DNA of 64,000 nt from Mesorhizobium loti (GCF_001510895.1 NZ_LPWA01000175.1:62001-126000); one strand, 5' to 3'. Numbered from the stretch's first letter, positions 26,718-37,190 are shown. Translations and numbers: made by a program. The notes: generated by a model not told the origin, from the sequence alone.

Positions 26718-27491
26718 TTACTGCGAGACGTCCTGGCCGAAATAGGTGTCGGCGATCTTCTTGTAGGTGCCGTCGGCCTTGATGTCGGCCAGCGCCTTGT
26801 TGATCGCGGCGACCAGATCCGCATCGCCCTTGCGCACGATGACGCCGGAATAGTCGGCGTTCTCTTCCTGTGCGGCGATCTTCACATTGGCGTCCGGCTT
26901 GTGCTTCTTGAAGTCGAGGAAGGACAGGCTGTCGTTGATGGTGGCGTCGGCGCGGCCGGTGAGCAGCAGCTGGATCGACTGGTCGAAGCCGTCGGTGCCG
27001 ACCAGTTCGGCGCCGTTCGTCTCAGCGAGCTTGCCGAAATTCGACGTCAGCGACTGCGCCGCTTTCTTGCCCTTGAGATCGGCAAAGGTCTTGATCTCGC
27101 TGTCGTCGCCGCGCACGATCAGCACCGCCTTGGAAGCGATATAGGGGTCGGAGAAATCATACTTGGCCTTGCGGGCATCCGTGATGCCGACTTCGTTGAT
27201 GACGGCGTCGTAGCGGTTGGCGTCGAGACCAGCGATCAGGCCGTCCCACTTGCCTTCGAGGAACTCGACCTTGACGCCGAGCTTCTCGGCGATCGCCTTG
27301 GCGATCTCGACATCGAAGCCGACCAGCGCTCCGGATTCGTCATGATAGGTGAAGGGCGCGTAGGTGCCTTCCGTGCCGACCTTGATGACGCCTGCCTGCT
27401 TGATCTGGTCGAGATTGGCGCCGGCATGGCCGGCGGTGACCGCCAGAACCTGCAGTGTTCCGGCGACGAGAAGCGATTTGAGCCATTTCAT
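26718..27491 (-). CDS. Polar amino-acid ABC transporter substrate-binding protein
   Basis: 257 residues. A Sec signal peptide (MKWLKSLLVAGTLQVLAVTAGHA) precedes a type-II periplasmic binding fold with the family signature GFDVEIAKAIAEKLGVKVEF, then NEVGITDARKAKYDFSDPYI and a C-terminal DGTYKKIADTYFGQDV. It resembles cystine/histidine-type binding proteins (FliY/TcyJ-like); the solute is not certain. First gene of the operon. Confidence 0.88.
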   Translation of the reverse strand: MKWLKSLLVAGTLQVLAVTAGHAGANLDQIKQAGVIKVGTEGTYAPFTYHDESGALVGFDVEIAKAIAEKLGVKVEFLEGKWDGLIAGLDANRYDAVINEVGITDARKAKYDFSDPYIASKAVLIVRGDDSEIKTFADLKGKKAAQSLTSNFGKLAETNGAELVGTDGFDQSIQLLLTGRADATINDSLSFLDFKKHKPDANVKIAAQEENADYSGVIVRKGDADLVAAINKALADIKADGTYKKIADTYFGQDVSQ

Positions 27492-27797
27492 TTTTCTGTG
27501 ATCCCGTTTTGACCGGTGCCCCGGCGCATTGTGAGAGCCGCAAACTGGCAGATAGATGTCCGCTAAATAAGGAACCAGATTTCAAAAATTGGCTCAGCCA
27601 GAAATCCGATCCTCAAAATCAATGCAAATCACGGCAGGCAAACGTGCCGGACCGGTAACAGGACCGTGCCCGCGCACCGGGCGTGCGCCTCCGCCGCAAC
27701 GGAACCATCCATGCGCCTGACACGTTGCAGGCTGTTGTAGGGCGCGGCAGCGTCTTTTCAACCGTCATCAGCGTAACGACCGCCAAAAGGAGCCGGC
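27492..27797. other. Divergent region, ABC transporter / sigma factor
   Basis: 306 bases. The right half holds the EcfG-type promoter of the sigma factor gene. The left half is AT-richer and should hold the transporter promoter. No gene seen. Confidence 0.5.
27701..27726 (+). promoter_or_regulatory. EcfG (RpoE2)-type promoter of the rpoH gene
   Basis: GGAAC (27701-27705), 17 bases, CGTT (27723-27726). This is the exact consensus of the alphaproteobacterial general-stress sigma factor. In Sinorhizobium meliloti rpoH2 is a known RpoE2 target, so the match has biological support. The start codon is about 70 bases downstream. Confidence 0.75.
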
Positions 27798-28745
<948 letters not shown>

Positions 28746-28805
28746 ATTCTTTAACAGACCCCCGCGTCGTAAACTGTCTTCCTAAAACGCACCAGATCAG
28801 AGCGG

Positions 28806-30857
28806 ATGGGGCTTGCCATGCTGCGGTGCTACGCGTTCCTTGCAGCCTTGATCCTCGTGGGCTTCACGGCGTTCGAAGCCCACGCCGATCGCAGGGTTGC
28901 CTTTGTGATCGGCAATTCCGAATACCGAGAAATTCCGCCTCTCAAGAACCCGGACAGGGATGCTCGGGACGTGGCGAACATGTTCCGCCTAGCCGGCTTC
29001 GACGTGTTCGTCGCCAAGGACTTGACCAAGCTCCAGTTCGAGGAGCGGTTCCGCAACTATCTCGCCGCGGCGGACGGCGCAGATGTGGCCGTCGTCTACT
29101 ATTCCGGCCACGGCTTCCAGATCGGTGGCGAGAATTTCCTGATCCCGGTCGATGCCTCGCTGAAGGCCCCGGCCGACATCGAGGTCCAGGCCATCAAGCT
29201 CGACGACGTGCTGGAGCAATTGCGCTCCAAATCGAAGATCCAGGTCATCATCCTCGATGCCTGCCGCAACAATCCGTTTCCGCGCAAGGACTATTGGCTG
29301 CGCGACCAGCTGATCGTCGCCGGCGACGCCGGCCTTGCGCAGGTGAAAAGCTCGCTGAACACGCTGATTGCCTTCGCCACCGAGCCCGGCGCTGTCGCCT
29401 ATGACGGAACCGGCAACCTAAGCCCCTTCTCGTCCGCCTTCTCCCGCCGCGCGCTGGCGCCGAACCAGGAGATACGCACGGTGATGGCGGCCGTGCGCCG
29501 CGACGTGGTCAAGGCCACCAACGGCAAGCAGGTCCCTTGGGAGAACTCCTCGCTGATCGACGACGTGGTGCTGGTGCGCAGTGCGGACCAACCGGCACTG
29601 GAGAAAGTCCAGCCGTCGGGAGTCGGGCCTGTCGCGCTGAACCTGCCCACCGGTGCCGTCGAGGCGATCGAAAACCGCGACATCAGCATTCCTGTCGGCG
29701 TCGGCCCGGCTCCGCTGAAGCTCGATTTCCCGGTCAAGGATCCCGCGGTCAGCCTGAAGCTTGCGAGCTATCCGGCAACCGGAACGCTGTCCCTGCCGGA
29801 TCGCGCACTGTCGCCTCAATCGAGCCTGACGGCCGATGAAGTCGACAATTTGCGTTACGAGCCGCAGATCGGCTCGGCAGCTCCTGTCGAGGTCGGCTTC
29901 GAAATCCGCGCCGGCAATTCGTCCAAGCCGGCAACGATGAAGCTGTCGCCAAGCCTCGACCCCTGCGACCAGGCCGCGGGCGCACCGCTCGACCTGCAAG
30001 GCGTCGTCCCTGGCAGACTGCCGAACGAGATCGGGGGCGGGGCAGCGGAGGCCTGCGAGGCGGCGGTGAAAGCTTATCCCAACGTCGCCCGCTTCCACTA
30101 CGAACTCGGGCGGGCGCTGCTGGCGGCCGGCAAGGTCGACGAGGCCAGGAAGGCCATTCAGGATGCCGCCGACAAGGGACATGTCCGGGCCGTCTTCGAG
30201 CTCGGCTCCTTCGCCTCGTCCGGAATAGGAACGGCGGTAGATCCAACGAAAGCGAACGGCTTCTATTCGCAAGCGTCCGACAAGGGAGACCCCTACGCCA
30301 TGGCCGCTTTGGGGCGCGCCTTGTTCAATGGTCTCGGCGTCCAGAGCGATACCGGCAAGGGGCTGGACCTGCTGCTCAAGGCGGCGGCGATGGGGCATGT
30401 CAATGCCATGAACGACCTCGCGCTGATCTTCAAGGAAGGCCGCAATGGCGTGCCCGCCGACCCGGCCCGCGCCTTGGCTTTCCTCAAGGCCGGCATCGAG
30501 CGGCAAGGCGTGTATTCAATGAGCATTCTCGGTCTTCCCGCGCGCACCACCCCGACAGTCGCGGTGTGCAAGCCCAAGGTAATCACGAAGACAATCACGA
30601 AGATAAAGGTGGTCCGCACACCGACGCCGAAGGTCTTCAAGACACCGGCCAAACCAGCACAGACCGATCCCGGGCCGGTGCCTTGGCGCGGCAATAACGG
30701 CGATCATCCCGCGCCCCGCAGCGGTGGCAGCAGCGGCTCTGATGGCGGCAGCACCGGCAGCACTGACGGCGGCAGCACCGGCAGCACTGACACCGGCAGC
30801 ACCGGCAGTACTGACAGCGGCAGCAGCGGAGGCTTTGACACTGTCAGCGGGCTCTGA
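28806..30857 (+). CDS. Secreted caspase-family (C14) protease with Sel1 repeats
   Basis: 683 residues. Signal peptide 1-27 (cleavage near AHA-DRR), then a caspase-like p20 domain: RRVAFVIGNSEY at 29-40, catalytic His102 in YYSGHG and Cys153 in LDACRNNP. Both dyad residues are present. A beta-rich spacer (about 270-400) follows, then Sel1-type helical repeats at about 430-590 (ARKAIQDAADKGHVRAVFELGSFASSGIG; DPYAMAALGRALFNGLG; GHVNAMNDLALIFKEGRNG). A basic Lys/Thr linker and a Gly/Ser/Thr repeat tail close the protein. It is a periplasmic orthocaspase; its substrate is unknown. It stands alone between rpoH and a convergent M48 protease. Confidence 0.85.
   Translation: MGLAMLRCYAFLAALILVGFTAFEAHADRRVAFVIGNSEYREIPPLKNPDRDARDVANMFRLAGFDVFVAKDLTKLQFEERFRNYLAAADGADVAVVYYSGHGFQIGGENFLIPVDASLKAPADIEVQAIKLDDVLEQLRSKSKIQVIILDACRNNPFPRKDYWLRDQLIVAGDAGLAQVKSSLNTLIAFATEPGAVAYDGTGNLSPFSSAFSRRALAPNQEIRTVMAAVRRDVVKATNGKQVPWENSSLIDDVVLVRSADQPALEKVQPSGVGPVALNLPTGAVEAIENRDISIPVGVGPAPLKLDFPVKDPAVSLKLASYPATGTLSLPDRALSPQSSLTADEVDNLRYEPQIGSAAPVEVGFEIRAGNSSKPATMKLSPSLDPCDQAAGAPLDLQGVVPGRLPNEIGGGAAEACEAAVKAYPNVARFHYELGRALLAAGKVDEARKAIQDAADKGHVRAVFELGSFASSGIGTAVDPTKANGFYSQASDKGDPYAMAALGRALFNGLGVQSDTGKGLDLLLKAAAMGHVNAMNDLALIFKEGRNGVPADPARALAFLKAGIERQGVYSMSILGLPARTTPTVAVCKPKVITKTITKIKVVRTPTPKVFKTPAKPAQTDPGPVPWRGNNGDHPAPRSGGSSGSDGGSTGSTDGGSTGSTDTGSTGSTDSGSSGGFDTVSGL
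30721..30830 (+). repeat. Tandem Gly-Ser-Thr-Asp coding repeat
   Basis: The end of the caspase gene contains about five near-identical 15-24 base units encoding GGSTGSTD/TGSTGSTD. Such tracts change length by slippage and often act as flexible or surface-exposed tails. Confidence 0.75.
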
Positions 30858-30946
30858 CGGATAGCAGCAGCGACGGCATGCCTAGGACCGACCGAATACA
30901 CGCGTCGAGCTAAATCCTGGCGGAAGCCGCGTGAACGCGGCCGACG

Positions 30947-32416
30947 CTACCTGTCGGTGACGATCTTGACCTTGTCGCCGGCCGATACGGTCGCGCCGGG
31001 TGACATTGCATTCAGCACGCGGAACAGGTCGAGCTTGCGGTCGACGCCGACCATTTGCGCGGCAAGCGTGCCCATGGTCTGGCCGGGCTGGACGGTCACC
31101 ACCCGTATATGCAGCGGCTTGAGCGCCGCCTTCTCGGCCGCGCTCAGCGTGCGGAACGAACCGCTGACCGAGCGCGCGACCGGCTCCAGCGCACTGCTGG
31201 CCGATGGCGCTGCCGTCAGCAGCCGGTAGACCTGCCCGCCGGCGCGGATGACCGCGATATCGAACTGCCAGCCCTGCGCACTGGCATGCGCCATCGCGGC
31301 TTCGTTGCCGTTGACCGTTTCCTGGCGCACGCTTGAGTCTTCCAGTCCGGCGACCCAGCCGCTGCGGATGTAGTCGGTCAGCGACACCGACTTGTCGATC
31401 GCCACACCATCGAAGCGGATGGCGATGTCGCCAGGTCCGGTCGCGGTCACCGCGGCCGCCGAATTGTCGATGACAAAGCCGTCCGGCACCGAGAACGACA
31501 CGCCAAGGCCGGGATGCAGGAAGGTCTGGCCGCGCACATAGCCCTCTTCCGGCGTGTCGCCGTAGAGCAGCCCGTCTATGCCGGCGAGGAAGGCATCGCG
31601 GTCGCGCGTGCCGACGCCCGGCGGGCCGAAGTTGCGGGCAAGCCGCTGCGCTAGTTCGATGCGCTGCGGCGTGTTGGGATGGGTGGCCAGGAAGTCGAGG
31701 CTTGCATCCGTGGCGCCGCTGACCGAGCGGAAATCGGTATAGGCCGACATCGACTGCAGGAAGCGGCCGGCCGCGTAGGGATCATAGCCCGCCTCACCGA
31801 TCGACTTGATGCCGATGGCGTCGGCCTGCAGTTCCTGGTTGCGGGAGAACTGCGCCAGCCTCAGCTTACCGCGGATGAGCGCTGCCTTAGCCGTCGGGCT
31901 GTCGCCGAGCACATCGGAGACCACCTTGGTCGCCAGACCTTCCTCGGCCTCGAGCTGCTGCCGCTGCAATCCGTGATTGGCGGTGACGTGGCCCATCTCA
32001 TGCGCGATGACGGCAGCGAGCTCGGAGGAATCATTGGCCAGCGCGAGCAGCCCGCGCGTGACGTAGAGATAACCGCCCGGCAGCGCGAAGGCGTTGACGT
32101 TGGGCGAATTGAGGATGGTGATGCGATAGGTCTGCGTCGGATTGGCCGACACCACCGTCAGGTTGCCGACGACCTTGGCCACCATGCGCTCGAGCTTCGG
32201 ATCGGAATATTCGCCGCCATAGGTCGCCAGGATGCGCGGGTGCTGCGCCTTCGCCATGTCGGCGAGCTTGGCATTGGCGACGACATTGTCGACCGTGATC
32301 GGCTTGTCCGAGGGCTGGAAGCCGGATTCCTGGACATCCGGCGGCGTGAACATCTGGCAGCTCGCCAGCGCCAAGGCAAAGCCGGCCAGCGCGAAAAATC
32401 GCGTCAGCGGCTTCAT
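30947..32416 (-). CDS. M48 family metalloprotease lipoprotein, BepA/LoiP-like
   Basis: 489 residues. A lipoprotein signal ends in LALASC with Cys20. The zinc site is H139-E-M-G-H143 and the third ligand lies in QELQADAIG. After the protease domain comes a beta domain, and the C-terminus (IRVVTVQPGQTMGTLAAQMVGVDRKLDLFRVLNAMSPGATVSAGDKVKIV) is LysM-like and could hold peptidoglycan. Periplasmic M48 proteases clear misassembled outer-membrane proteins. The ATG at 32416 has GGAGAAAG upstream; the GTG two codons earlier is less likely. Convergent with the caspase gene. Confidence 0.88.
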   Translation of the reverse strand: MKPLTRFFALAGFALALASCQMFTPPDVQESGFQPSDKPITVDNVVANAKLADMAKAQHPRILATYGGEYSDPKLERMVAKVVGNLTVVSANPTQTYRITILNSPNVNAFALPGGYLYVTRGLLALANDSSELAAVIAHEMGHVTANHGLQRQQLEAEEGLATKVVSDVLGDSPTAKAALIRGKLRLAQFSRNQELQADAIGIKSIGEAGYDPYAAGRFLQSMSAYTDFRSVSGATDASLDFLATHPNTPQRIELAQRLARNFGPPGVGTRDRDAFLAGIDGLLYGDTPEEGYVRGQTFLHPGLGVSFSVPDGFVIDNSAAAVTATGPGDIAIRFDGVAIDKSVSLTDYIRSGWVAGLEDSSVRQETVNGNEAAMAHASAQGWQFDIAVIRAGGQVYRLLTAAPSASSALEPVARSVSGSFRTLSAAEKAALKPLHIRVVTVQPGQTMGTLAAQMVGVDRKLDLFRVLNAMSPGATVSAGDKVKIVTDR

Positions 32417-32569
32417 CCACACTTTCTCCGCGCCGGTCGGCAGATCGGCTTCCTTTCGAACTCTTTCGGCAAATCACGGCCCACCCGGACCAGCATGGCC
32501 GGACCTAGCCACACTCCCCCGGACAAGGCAAGCAAACGCCGGATCACCCGTTGCCGGTTTGGGCGTAAA

Positions 32570-33358
32570 TTATGTCCGCTTCCGGGCAATGTGTTGTGAT
32601 CCGGCAACGCTGTCGCCTCGATCGCCGATATAGCGCCGGAAGGCGTCCGGTCCAGAGCGGTCGAAGAAATCGGCGGCCGGCCCCGTTGCTGCGATCCTGC
32701 CCTCGTCCACAAACACGATCTCGTGGCCGATGCGGCGCGCATCCTCCGGCTGGTGGGTGACGAAGAGCACCGTCATGCGCCGCTCGGCGTGGATGCCGGC
32801 CACAAGATCGAGCATGTCGTCGCGCAGCGCCGGGCCGAGCGAGGCGAAAGGCTCGTCGAGCAGCAGCACCGGCCTGTCGCGTAAGAGCACCCGCGCCAGC
32901 GCGACACGCTGCCGCTCGCCGCCGGAAAGCGCGCGCGGCAGCCGCTTCTCTTTGCCGGCGAGGCCGACGCGCGCCAGCGCTTCGGCGACCGCATGATGGT
33001 CGGCTGAGGTGAGCTTGAGCGATGGCGAGCGGCCGAGCCCGACATTGCCCTCCACCGAAAGATGGGCGAACAGATTGTTTTCCTGGAACACCATCGACAC
33101 CGGCCGCGCCGAAGGCGGGGCGCTGCCGACGTCGGTCCCGCCGATCAGCACCTTGCCCGCGCTTTGCGTTTCGAAGCCGGCAACCAGATTGAGCAGCGTC
33201 GATTTTCCGGAACCGCTCGGTCCCATGATGGCGGTGATCCTGCCGGCGGCGAATTCGGCATCGAAGCGGAACGATGCCTCGCCATAGCTGAACCAAACGT
33301 CTTCCAGCCTGACGGCCAGCCCGTTCCCCGCCAAAATGCCGCTGTTGGTCGTTTTCAT
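32570..33358 (-). CDS. thiQ: ThiQ, thiamine ABC transporter ATP-binding protein
   Basis: 262 residues. Walker A GPSGSGKST, signature LSGGERQRVALARVL, Walker B VLLLDEPFASL, and H-loop FVTHQPEDA. It powers uptake of thiamine and its phosphates with ThiP and ThiB. The start overlaps the ThiP stop by 4 bases (33355-33358). The operon is led by a TPP riboswitch 3 kb upstream. Confidence 0.9.
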   Translation of the reverse strand: MKTTNSGILAGNGLAVRLEDVWFSYGEASFRFDAEFAAGRITAIMGPSGSGKSTLLNLVAGFETQSAGKVLIGGTDVGSAPPSARPVSMVFQENNLFAHLSVEGNVGLGRSPSLKLTSADHHAVAEALARVGLAGKEKRLPRALSGGERQRVALARVLLRDRPVLLLDEPFASLGPALRDDMLDLVAGIHAERRMTVLFVTHQPEDARRIGHEIVFVDEGRIAATGPAADFFDRSGPDAFRRYIGDRGDSVAGSQHIARKRT

Positions 33359-34977
33359 GCCTTTGCTTCCCGCCCCAGCCAATCGGCAGCGACCACCAGC
33401 ATCAGGCAGACGAGGCCGAGCAGCAAGGCCAGCCCCGCGGCGTCGGCGGTGCGGTAGCTTCCCATCCGCGCGAGCAGAAGATAGGGCAAGGTCTGCACCG
33501 AATCGCTGCCGAACAGCGCGATCACGCCGAGATCGCCGAGCGACAGCGCCATGGCGAAAGCGAAGCCGGTGGCCAAAGGCCGCCTGAGCGACGGCCAGTC
33601 GACCAGGCGCAGCCGGTTCCAGCCCGAAATGCCGAGCGCCAGGCAAAGCCGCTCATGGCGCTCGCTTGCCGCGTCGTAGGCCGGACGGACGGCACGGATG
33701 GCGAACGGCATCGCCATCACCGCGTTGACGGCAACGACCATAACGGGCGCGACGGCGAAAACATCCGTGACGCCGCGCAGCAGTAGGAACCAGCCGGCGC
33801 CGACGACAATGGGCGGCACGACAAGCACGAAACCGGCGCCGGTGTCGGTGGCATGTTCGAGCAGCGACATGGCGCTGGCCGCGCGGCGCCGCAAGGCCAG
33901 CGCGCGCCGGGCCGCTATCAGCGAGAGCGACAGCGTCACTGAAAGCAGCGCCGAGAGGAAAGAGAGCCCGGCGCTGGTGAGCGTCGCGCGGCGCACGGCC
34001 TCCTCGCCGGCCAGCCGGCCAAGATCCGCCTCGAGTCCAGCGAATACCGTCGCCGTCATCGGCCCGGCGACGAACACGAGGGCAATCGCGATCAGCCCGG
34101 CGTTCAGCACGGTCTCGACCTTGCCCGTCGCAAGATAGCGGCGCGGCGCCACCGGCAGATTGGCATCGCCGACGGTATTGGCGCCGAGCCGCGTCAGCAC
34201 GGCAACCACGACGAAGGTCAGGGCGATCTGCAGCAGCGTCAGCACCACCGCCCGGGCCGGATCGAAATCGAAGCGCAGCGCCTGATAGATGGCGACCTCC
34301 AGCGTCGTGGCGGCCGGGCCGCCGCCCAGCGTCAGCACGATGGTGAAGGAGGTGATGCAGAGCATGAACACCAGCCCGGCGACACCCGGCAATGCGGCGC
34401 GCAGCGCCGGCCATTCGATCAGCCGGAAGGCAGGCCGGACGCCCATGCCGAGCTGGCTCGCCAGCCGCCACTGGTCGGTGGGCACGGTACCCAACGCCTC
34501 GAGGAAAAGCCGTGTGGCCAAAGGCAGGTTGAAGAAGACATGCGCGACGAGGATGCCGGACAGACCGTAAATACCGGGCCATTCCCCGCCGCCGAGGCTG
34601 GCGAGGACGCCGGCAAAATAGCCGGCGCGGCCATAGAGCGCCAGCACGCCAAGCGCGGCGACGATGGCCGGCAGCGCCAGCGGGACGGTGAAGAGCTGCA
34701 GAATCAGCCGACGCCCGGGAAAGGTCGGATGCCGCGACAGCGCGCGTGCCACCAGAAGCGCCGGCGCGACCGAAAGCAACGTCGACAGCAGCGCCTGCCA
34801 GAGCGTGAAGCGGGCGACGCGCAAGAGATAGCTGTCGAAGGCAGCGAGGGCGCCGGACGGGTCGCGCGCGCCTTCGACGATGAGCCCGGCGAAGGCGCCG
34901 CCGATGAGCACCGCGATTGCCGCGAGGGCGATGACGCCGGCGGTGATACGGGAGTCAGGGCGCGGCGCGGACTGCAC
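33355..34977 (-). CDS. thiP: ThiP, thiamine ABC transporter permease
   Basis: 540 residues with about 12 membrane spans in two homologous halves, each with a permease-ATPase contact loop (QLGMGVRPAFRLIEWPALRAALPGVAG; LALGISGWNRLRLVDWPSLRRPLATG). This fused double permease is characteristic of thiamine and ferric-iron importers; the neighbours ThiB and ThiQ fix it as thiamine. It is separated from thiB by 240 bases that include a paired inverted repeat. Confidence 0.9.
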   Translation of the reverse strand: MQSAPRPDSRITAGVIALAAIAVLIGGAFAGLIVEGARDPSGALAAFDSYLLRVARFTLWQALLSTLLSVAPALLVARALSRHPTFPGRRLILQLFTVPLALPAIVAALGVLALYGRAGYFAGVLASLGGGEWPGIYGLSGILVAHVFFNLPLATRLFLEALGTVPTDQWRLASQLGMGVRPAFRLIEWPALRAALPGVAGLVFMLCITSFTIVLTLGGGPAATTLEVAIYQALRFDFDPARAVVLTLLQIALTFVVVAVLTRLGANTVGDANLPVAPRRYLATGKVETVLNAGLIAIALVFVAGPMTATVFAGLEADLGRLAGEEAVRRATLTSAGLSFLSALLSVTLSLSLIAARRALALRRRAASAMSLLEHATDTGAGFVLVVPPIVVGAGWFLLLRGVTDVFAVAPVMVVAVNAVMAMPFAIRAVRPAYDAASERHERLCLALGISGWNRLRLVDWPSLRRPLATGFAFAMALSLGDLGVIALFGSDSVQTLPYLLLARMGSYRTADAAGLALLLGLVCLMLVVAADWLGREAKA

Positions 34978-35026
34978 GCTGCACCACCGGTGTAGGGTTG
35001 GAGACTAGCGAATGTCGCGTTCCTTC

Positions 35027-35186
35027 GCGCCCCCCTCTGTCCTGCCGGACGTCTCCCCCACAAGGGGGGAGATTGGCTGTCATCGGCGATTTCGCCAATC
35101 GCCAACGTTGCAGGAATGAGCGGGACGCCAAAGCTTCCAATCTCCCCCCAAGTGGGGGAGATGTCCGGCAGGACAGAGGGGGGCGC
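35027..35186. repeat. Paired inverted arms, TGTCCGGCAGGACA type, inside the thi operon
   Basis: Arm 35027-35076 (GCGCCCCCCTCTGTCCTGCC...) and arm 35136-35186 are near-perfect reverse complements. Each has a CTCCCCC-ACAA-GGGGGGAG hairpin and a GTCCTGCCGGAC palindrome. Between them GGCGATTTCGCCAATCGCC (about 35084-35104) and AACGTTGCAGG also recur in the copy near 52 kb. It sits between thiB and thiP and may influence transcript processing. Confidence 0.8.
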
Positions 35187-35219
35187 CGTAGAGCGATCAT
35201 CTTGCGATAGGTAGCAGAC

Positions 35220-36229
35220 TTACTTGCTCATCACTGCCAGCCACTCGTCCACCCAGGCCTTGCGGTTGGCCGCGACCTCTTCCGGGCTGAACAGCAGGGT
35301 CTTGGTCGGCTTCACCAGTCTGTCGAAAGCCGGATTGAGCGGCTTGTCGGTCTTGCCGGCCGGGAACATCCAATTGGTCTCGGGAATGACGTCCTGGAAT
35401 TTCGGCCCGGTCATGAAGGCGATGAACTTTTGCGCCAGCGGGTTCTTCGCGCCGGTGGTGGTGATGCCGGCGACCTCGATCTGCAGGTATTCGCCCTCGT
35501 CAAAGGAAGCCGCTTGGTAGCGTTCGGTGTTCTCGGCCACCATGTGATAGGCCGGCGAGGTGGTGTAGGACAGCACCATCGGCGCCTCGCCCTTGGTGAA
35601 CAGGCCATAGGCCTCGCTCCAACCCGGAGTCACGGTGAGCACCTTGGATTTGAGCTTGGCCCAGGCTTCCGGCGCCTTGTCGCCATAGACCGACTTGACC
35701 CAGAGCAGCAGGCCGAGGCCCGGCGTCGAGGTGCGCGGGTCCTGGATGACGATCTTGTCGGCGGCGTTGCCCTCGACCAGCTCCTTCAGGCTCTTCGGCG
35801 GTGTCTTCAGTTTCTCGGTGTCGTAGAGACGGCGAAATAGCCGTAGTCGAAGGGCACGAAAATGTCGTCCTTCCAACCGCCGGGCACATTCAAATCGGCC
35901 ACCGCGCCATGCGCGGTGAAGAGGCCGCTCGCCTTGGCATCGGCGGTCAGGTTGGTGTCGAGGCCGAGCACGACATCGGCCTTGGTGCCAGCGCCCTCCA
36001 GCTTGACGCGGTTTAGCAGCGCCACGCCGTCGGCGACCGAGACGAATTCGAGGTCGCAGCCGCATTCGGCCTCGAATTCCTTCTTCACCGCGGGTCCTGG
36101 ACCCCAATCGGCGGTGAAGCTCTCATAGGTATAGACGGTGAGCTTGTCTTTCGCCTCGGCAGGCCCGACGCCTGCCAGAAGCGAAGCCAGGCCCGTTGCG
36201 AGAACAAGCTTAGACAACAATGAGCGCAT
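35220..36229 (-). CDS. thiB: ThiB, thiamine-binding periplasmic protein, frame broken near 35829
   Basis: 336 residues after one correction. Signal peptide (MRSLLSKLVLATGLASLLAGVGPAEA), then the ThiB fold: LTVYTYESFTADWGPGPAVKKEFEAECGC, FDYGYFAV, LVEGNAADKIVIQDPRTSTPGLGLL, SYTTSPAYHM. The first 130 codons are in one frame and the rest in the next; the text FAV-(one base)-YDTEKLKTPPKSL is restored by adding a base near TCGCCGTCTCTACGAC. It is the first gene after the TPP riboswitch. Confidence 0.86.
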
Positions 36230-36287
36230 CGGCGCCTCCTTCGTTCGTGTTAAAGGAATTGAGGCGTCGGATGGTCCGAAACGTCTA

Positions 36288-36380
36288 ATCCCTCCGCCGG
36301 TACAAACCGGATCAGGTTCAGCGGGTTGGCATTGTCGCCTCTCAGCCGGTTCGCGAAGTCAGCGTCCGGCACCCCGTTAG
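36288..36380 (-). promoter_or_regulatory. TPP riboswitch (THI box) of thiBPQ
   Basis: Read on the minus strand the order is CGGGGTGCCGGACGC, then GCGAACCGGCTGAGA, then ACCCGCTGAACCTGATCCGG and ACCGGCGGAGGGA. These are the conserved P2-P5 sequences of the thiamine-pyrophosphate aptamer (GGGGUGC, CUGAGA, ACCUGAUC, CGGAGGGA). It lies about 60 bases before thiB. High TPP should lower importer expression, probably by hiding the ribosome site given the short distance. Confidence 0.95.
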
Positions 36381-36545
36381 AGCGTTTCGAGACATAGGCT
36401 CGGCCGATGCGGCGCGCAAGCGGAAGTTTGCCAGGCATCCAATGCCCGGCTGGCCTATAAAGCCGCTGCCCGAAGCTCTTCCATGCGACGCGCTTTGGCC
36501 GCCCCGGCTTCCGTTTCGCTGGTGAGGCTGGTAAGGGCGACGGCC

Positions 36546-37189
36546 ATGGGCACATTCACCATCCTGCTTGGCGGCGAGCTCGTCCGCACGCCTCGGCTCG
36601 ATCGCCAGATCGAAGGCTCGCGCATCATCGCCGCCGATGCCGGCATCGGCCATGCGCGTATGCTGGGGCTGATCCCGGAGCTGTGGGTCGGCGACTTCGA
36701 CTCGGTGCCGCCGAACCTGCCTGAAGACCTGGCCGCTGTGCCCCAAAAAATCTTTCCGGCCGAAAAGACATGACCGACGGCGAGCTCGCCGTCGCCGAGG
36801 CGCTTGCGCGTGGCGCCACCAGCCTGGTGCTGGCCGGCGCGTTCGGCGGCATGCGCGCCGACCACGCCTTCCTGCATTTGGCTCTAAGCGTGCGACTGGC
36901 CGAAGCGGGCACCACGATCCTGCTGACCAGCGGCGCGCAGGAGGGCGTTCCCATCCTGCCTGGCAAAGCGGGCTTCGACTATGCCGACGGCACGCTGTTC
37001 TCGGTGCTCGGCTTCTCCGACCTCGCCGGCTTGACGGTTACCGGCGCCAAGTGGCCGCTTGACCGTGTCGAGGTGGCGTTCGGCTCCTCGCTCACTATAT
37101 CAAACGAGGTCGAAGGGCAGCTCGAGATCGCTCTGGAGCGCGGCCGGGCTCTGCTTCTGGCCCACCCCTATCCTCTTCCCGAAAGCTGA
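36546..37189 (+). CDS. Thiamine pyrophosphokinase, frame broken near 36767
   Basis: 214 residues after one correction. It transfers pyrophosphate from ATP to thiamine to give TPP, the ligand of the facing riboswitch. Motifs: LLGGELVRTPRL, VGDFDSVPP (catalytic Asp residues, about 49-54), then KIFPAEK-DMTDGELAVAEA, where the family has a K-D-x-T-D motif. The break falls in that motif: AAGACATGACC should read AAGGACATGACC. C-terminal TPPK vitamin-B1-binding part: AKWPLDRVEVAFGSSLTISNEVEG. It is divergent from thiBPQ. Start 36546 is preferred to 36483. Confidence 0.85.
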
Positions 37190-37190
37190 C

